8,441 nt of DNA, taken from the NCBI GenBank assembly GCA_016779015.1, contig JADHOK010000055.1, positions 1 to 8,441 of the forward strand, in the 5' to 3' direction. The position numbers and the translations under genes were made by a program. Below, one piece after another: positions 6,976 to 8,441 of the stretch. Position 1 is the first letter of the stretch. Each line of letters starts with the position of its first letter. The notes under the pieces were generated by a model, which had not been told where the DNA came from, did no database searches, and was given only the letters and a program-made list of their open reading frames with translations. This DNA comes from PS1 clade bacterium. GTDB taxonomy: Bacteria; Pseudomonadota; Alphaproteobacteria; RS24.

Positions 6976-8054
6976 CAGACCTCCAATGGCCCGTGCTCGA
7001 GGCGGGGCAGAACATATTTGCCGAACAAATCGCATTCATCCTTATGCGGATAGCCGGACAGGATGAAAGCCTCAATGCCAAGCTCGCGATAGGCGTTGAG
7101 CTTGGCCAGCACTTGGTCGGGGTCGCCGATAATCGCCGCGCCGCAGCCCGAGCGCGCACGCCCGACGCCGGTCCATAGATTATCCTCGACATAATCACCG
7201 GTGCCAGCGGCATTGGCCGCGTCGCGCATTTCGGCTTGGCGGCGCACACCGTATGAGGCGCTGTCGAGCGAGCGATTGCGAATTTCTTCACCGACGCCAT
7301 CATCCAATCGGCTGATGAGTTTGTCGGCGGCGGCGCGTGCTTCGGCTTCGCTCTCGCGCACAATCACATGGGCGCGGTAGCCGAATTTCAAGCTGCGGTC
7401 ATAGGCGGCGGCGCGCTGGCGCATATCGTCGAGAATATCGCTGACCTTATCCATCGTATCGGGCCACATCAAAAACACATCGGCCTCCTCAGCGGCGACG
7501 TCGCGTGCGGCGGGTGACAGACCGCCAAAATAAAATGGCGGACATTTGCCGGAGACCGTCTGCATGCGCGGCGGCTCAAGCTCAAGGTGAATGTGCTCGC
7601 CTTGCAGGTTTACCGCCTCGCCGTTTAAAAATTGCCGCAAGGCGCGCATGATTTCGCGTGTGCGCTGATAGCGCGGCCCGCCGTCCAGCGTTTGCCCCGG
7701 CAGGTCGGAGGAGATGATATTGATGGTCAGGCGGCCGCCCAGCATTTGGTCGAGCGTCGCCAATTGCCGCGCCAGTTGCGGTACCCACATCTCGCCGCAC
7801 CGCACGGCGACGAGCAGGCGCATCCTCTCAAGCAAGGGCGCTATGCCGCCGGCAAAACCGATGGAGTCCATACCCAGCGTGTAACCGGAGGGCAGCAGTA
7901 TATTGTCAAAGCCGTTCTTCTCAGCGGTCAGCGCAATATCACGGCAATGCGGCCAGCTCGCTTTCAGGCTTGGATCTTCGACGCCGAGGAACTGATAGTC
8001 ATCGTCGCACAGGGCGGAGAACCAGCTTATTTCGGCTTTGGGGTGTTGGTTCAT
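6975..8054 (-). CDS. SsuD-like LLM-class flavin-dependent monooxygenase
   Basis: The 359-residue product belongs to the luciferase-like monooxygenase superfamily and resembles alkanesulfonate monooxygenase SsuD over its full length. SsuD uses FMNH2 from a partner reductase and O2 to cleave a C-S bond, giving an aldehyde and sulfite. SsuD-like segments include ISWF (9-12), PPFYFGGLSPAARDVAAEEAD (172-192), FGYRAHVIVRE (224-234), NLWTGVGRARSGCGAAIIGD (292-311) and LSGYPHKDE (332-340). From recalled E. coli SsuD, its active-site R226, H228, R297 and Y331 correspond to R227, H229, R301 and Y335 here. The positions of SsuD C54 and H11 are not kept (LLPSGYTLG at 53-61; ALCDD at 14-18), so the substrate may differ. 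ATG 8054 is chosen because AGGA lies 7 bases upstream; TTG 8060 is too close to it. It sits between an aldo/keto reductase and a sugar kinase. No flavin reductase gene is in view. Confidence 0.9.
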   Translation of the reverse strand: MNQHPKAEISWFSALCDDDYQFLGVEDPSLKASWPHCRDIALTAEKNGFDNILLPSGYTLGMDSIGFAGGIAPLLERMRLLVAVRCGEMWVPQLARQLATLDQMLGGRLTINIISSDLPGQTLDGGPRYQRTREIMRALRQFLNGEAVNLQGEHIHLELEPPRMQTVSGKCPPFYFGGLSPAARDVAAEEADVFLMWPDTMDKVSDILDDMRQRAAAYDRSLKFGYRAHVIVRESEAEARAAADKLISRLDDGVGEEIRNRSLDSASYGVRRQAEMRDAANAAGTGDYVEDNLWTGVGRARSGCGAAIIGDPDQVLAKLNAYRELGIEAFILSGYPHKDECDLFGKYVLPRLEHGPLEV

Positions 8055-8061
8055 AGTCAAA

Positions 8062-8065
8062 TCCT
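8062..8065 (-). promoter_or_regulatory. Ribosome binding site that fixes the monooxygenase start
   Basis: On the minus strand AGGA (8065-8062) overlaps the TAG stop of the aldo/keto reductase gene (8066-8064) and sits 7 bases before ATG 8054. The upstream TTG at 8060 is only one base from it, so the ATG is preferred. The overlap with the preceding stop suggests that translation of the two genes is linked. Confidence 0.6.
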
Positions 8066-8441
8066 AAGGAAGCGGCACGCCTTCTGCAGCCTCAATCAGC
8101 GCATAGACATCTTGGCGCGTCAAGGTGACTGACAGCGCTTGCGTCACGGCGGCGATGCGGGCCGGGTTTTGCGAACCGATAATGGCGATGGGCGCGCTCG
8201 GATGCGCTAGCACAAAAGCCAGCGCAATAGCGGCGCGGTCGGTATTTTCGCGCGCCGCCAGTTCGTCGATCTTGCTGATTAATGCAGGACGCAAACCGTC
8301 GCCGCTGACCAGTTTTCCACCGGCCAAAGGCGACCAGGCGAGAAACGTCGTATCGGTGCTCATGCAGCGGTCGAGCGAACCGTCGCGCAACATATTGAGA
8401 TGCGCCAGCGAATATTCCGATTGCAGTGAGACCAAAGGCGC
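8064..8441 (-). CDS. Aldo/keto reductase, C-terminal part (5' end beyond the right edge)
   Basis: The last 125 residues of an aldo/keto reductase are present, ending at a TAG at 8066-8064; the frame is open to the right edge. Family features are the strand PLVSLQSEYSL near the cut end, DGSLDRC, FLAWSPLAGGKLVSG (strand 7 and its phosphate-contact loop) and IAIIGSQNPARIAAV, which corresponds to the C-terminal NADP(H)-binding motif. The pattern, including the short linker after AWSPL-GG, is closest to the YdhF-like NADPH-dependent oxidoreductases. The catalytic Asp-Tyr-Lys-His tetrad lies in the missing N-terminal part and cannot be checked. Such enzymes reduce aldehydes or ketones, often sugar or sugar-like carbonyls. 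It is the first visible gene of a leftward group with the flavin monooxygenase (9-base gap) and the ROK kinase. Confidence 0.9.
   Translation of the reverse strand, partial: APLVSLQSEYSLAHLNMLRDGSLDRCMSTDTTFLAWSPLAGGKLVSGDGLRPALISKIDELAARENTDRAAIALAFVLAHPSAPIAIIGSQNPARIAAVTQALSVTLTRQDVYALIEAAEGVPLP

Noticed and set aside
6976..7035. Upstream start extending the ROK kinase by 20 residues
   Set aside because: The extension overlaps the end of the monooxygenase gene in another frame and shifts the phosphate loop away from its usual N-terminal place.
7632..8132. Plus-strand open frame of 166 codons
   Set aside because: It crosses the boundary between the monooxygenase and aldo/keto reductase genes antisense to both; no domain recognised.
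1..8441. Mobile element, defence system, CRISPR array or biosynthetic cluster
   Set aside because: No transposase, integrase, direct repeat array, nuclease or toxin-antitoxin pair, and no assembly-line enzyme was seen on either strand.

Overview
The window looks like ordinary chromosomal DNA from a moderately GC-rich proteobacterium, most likely an alphaproteobacterium. That assignment is inferred from gene content (two GST-family proteins, a FATP-type acyl-CoA synthetase, a DadA-type dehydrogenase), tight gene packing and codon style; no rRNA or other phylogenetic marker is present. I see no tRNA, rRNA, CRISPR array, insertion sequence, integrase or phage gene. Eight protein genes cover almost everything, and no gene-free stretch exceeds about 110 bases.

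Left part (1-3517): a long GST-family gene runs leftward from 1052 and off the left edge. It is divergent from a rightward group: a DadA-type FAD amino-acid dehydrogenase, a small four-helix membrane protein, and an AlkB-type 2-oxoglutarate/Fe(II) dioxygenase. The membrane protein starts 9 bases after the dehydrogenase stop, and the AlkB start overlaps the membrane-protein stop by one base (TGATG), so these three are probably co-transcribed.

Middle (3598-6076): a standard-size glutathione S-transferase with a strong ribosome binding site is followed closely by a FATP/very-long-chain type acyl-CoA synthetase on the same strand. These two probably form their own transcription unit.

Right part (6082-8441, minus strand): a tight three-gene group reads leftward: an aldo/keto reductase (cut by the right edge), an SsuD-like flavin-dependent monooxygenase, and a ROK-family sugar kinase. 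The reductase and monooxygenase are 9 bases apart, and the monooxygenase stop overlaps the kinase start by one base. This group converges on the acyl-CoA synthetase with only 5 bases between stop codons.

The most interesting reading concerns the right-hand group. A desulfonating-type flavin monooxygenase, an aldo/keto reductase and a hexokinase-like ROK kinase are the activities needed to split a sulfonated hexose oxidatively, reduce the resulting 6-oxo sugar and phosphorylate the free hexose. This resembles the known sulfoquinovose monooxygenase (sulfo-SMO) route, with a kinase built into the operon. It is a hypothesis from gene families and layout. The transporter, sulfoquinovosidase and flavin reductase that would support it are not in the window and should be sought beyond the right edge.
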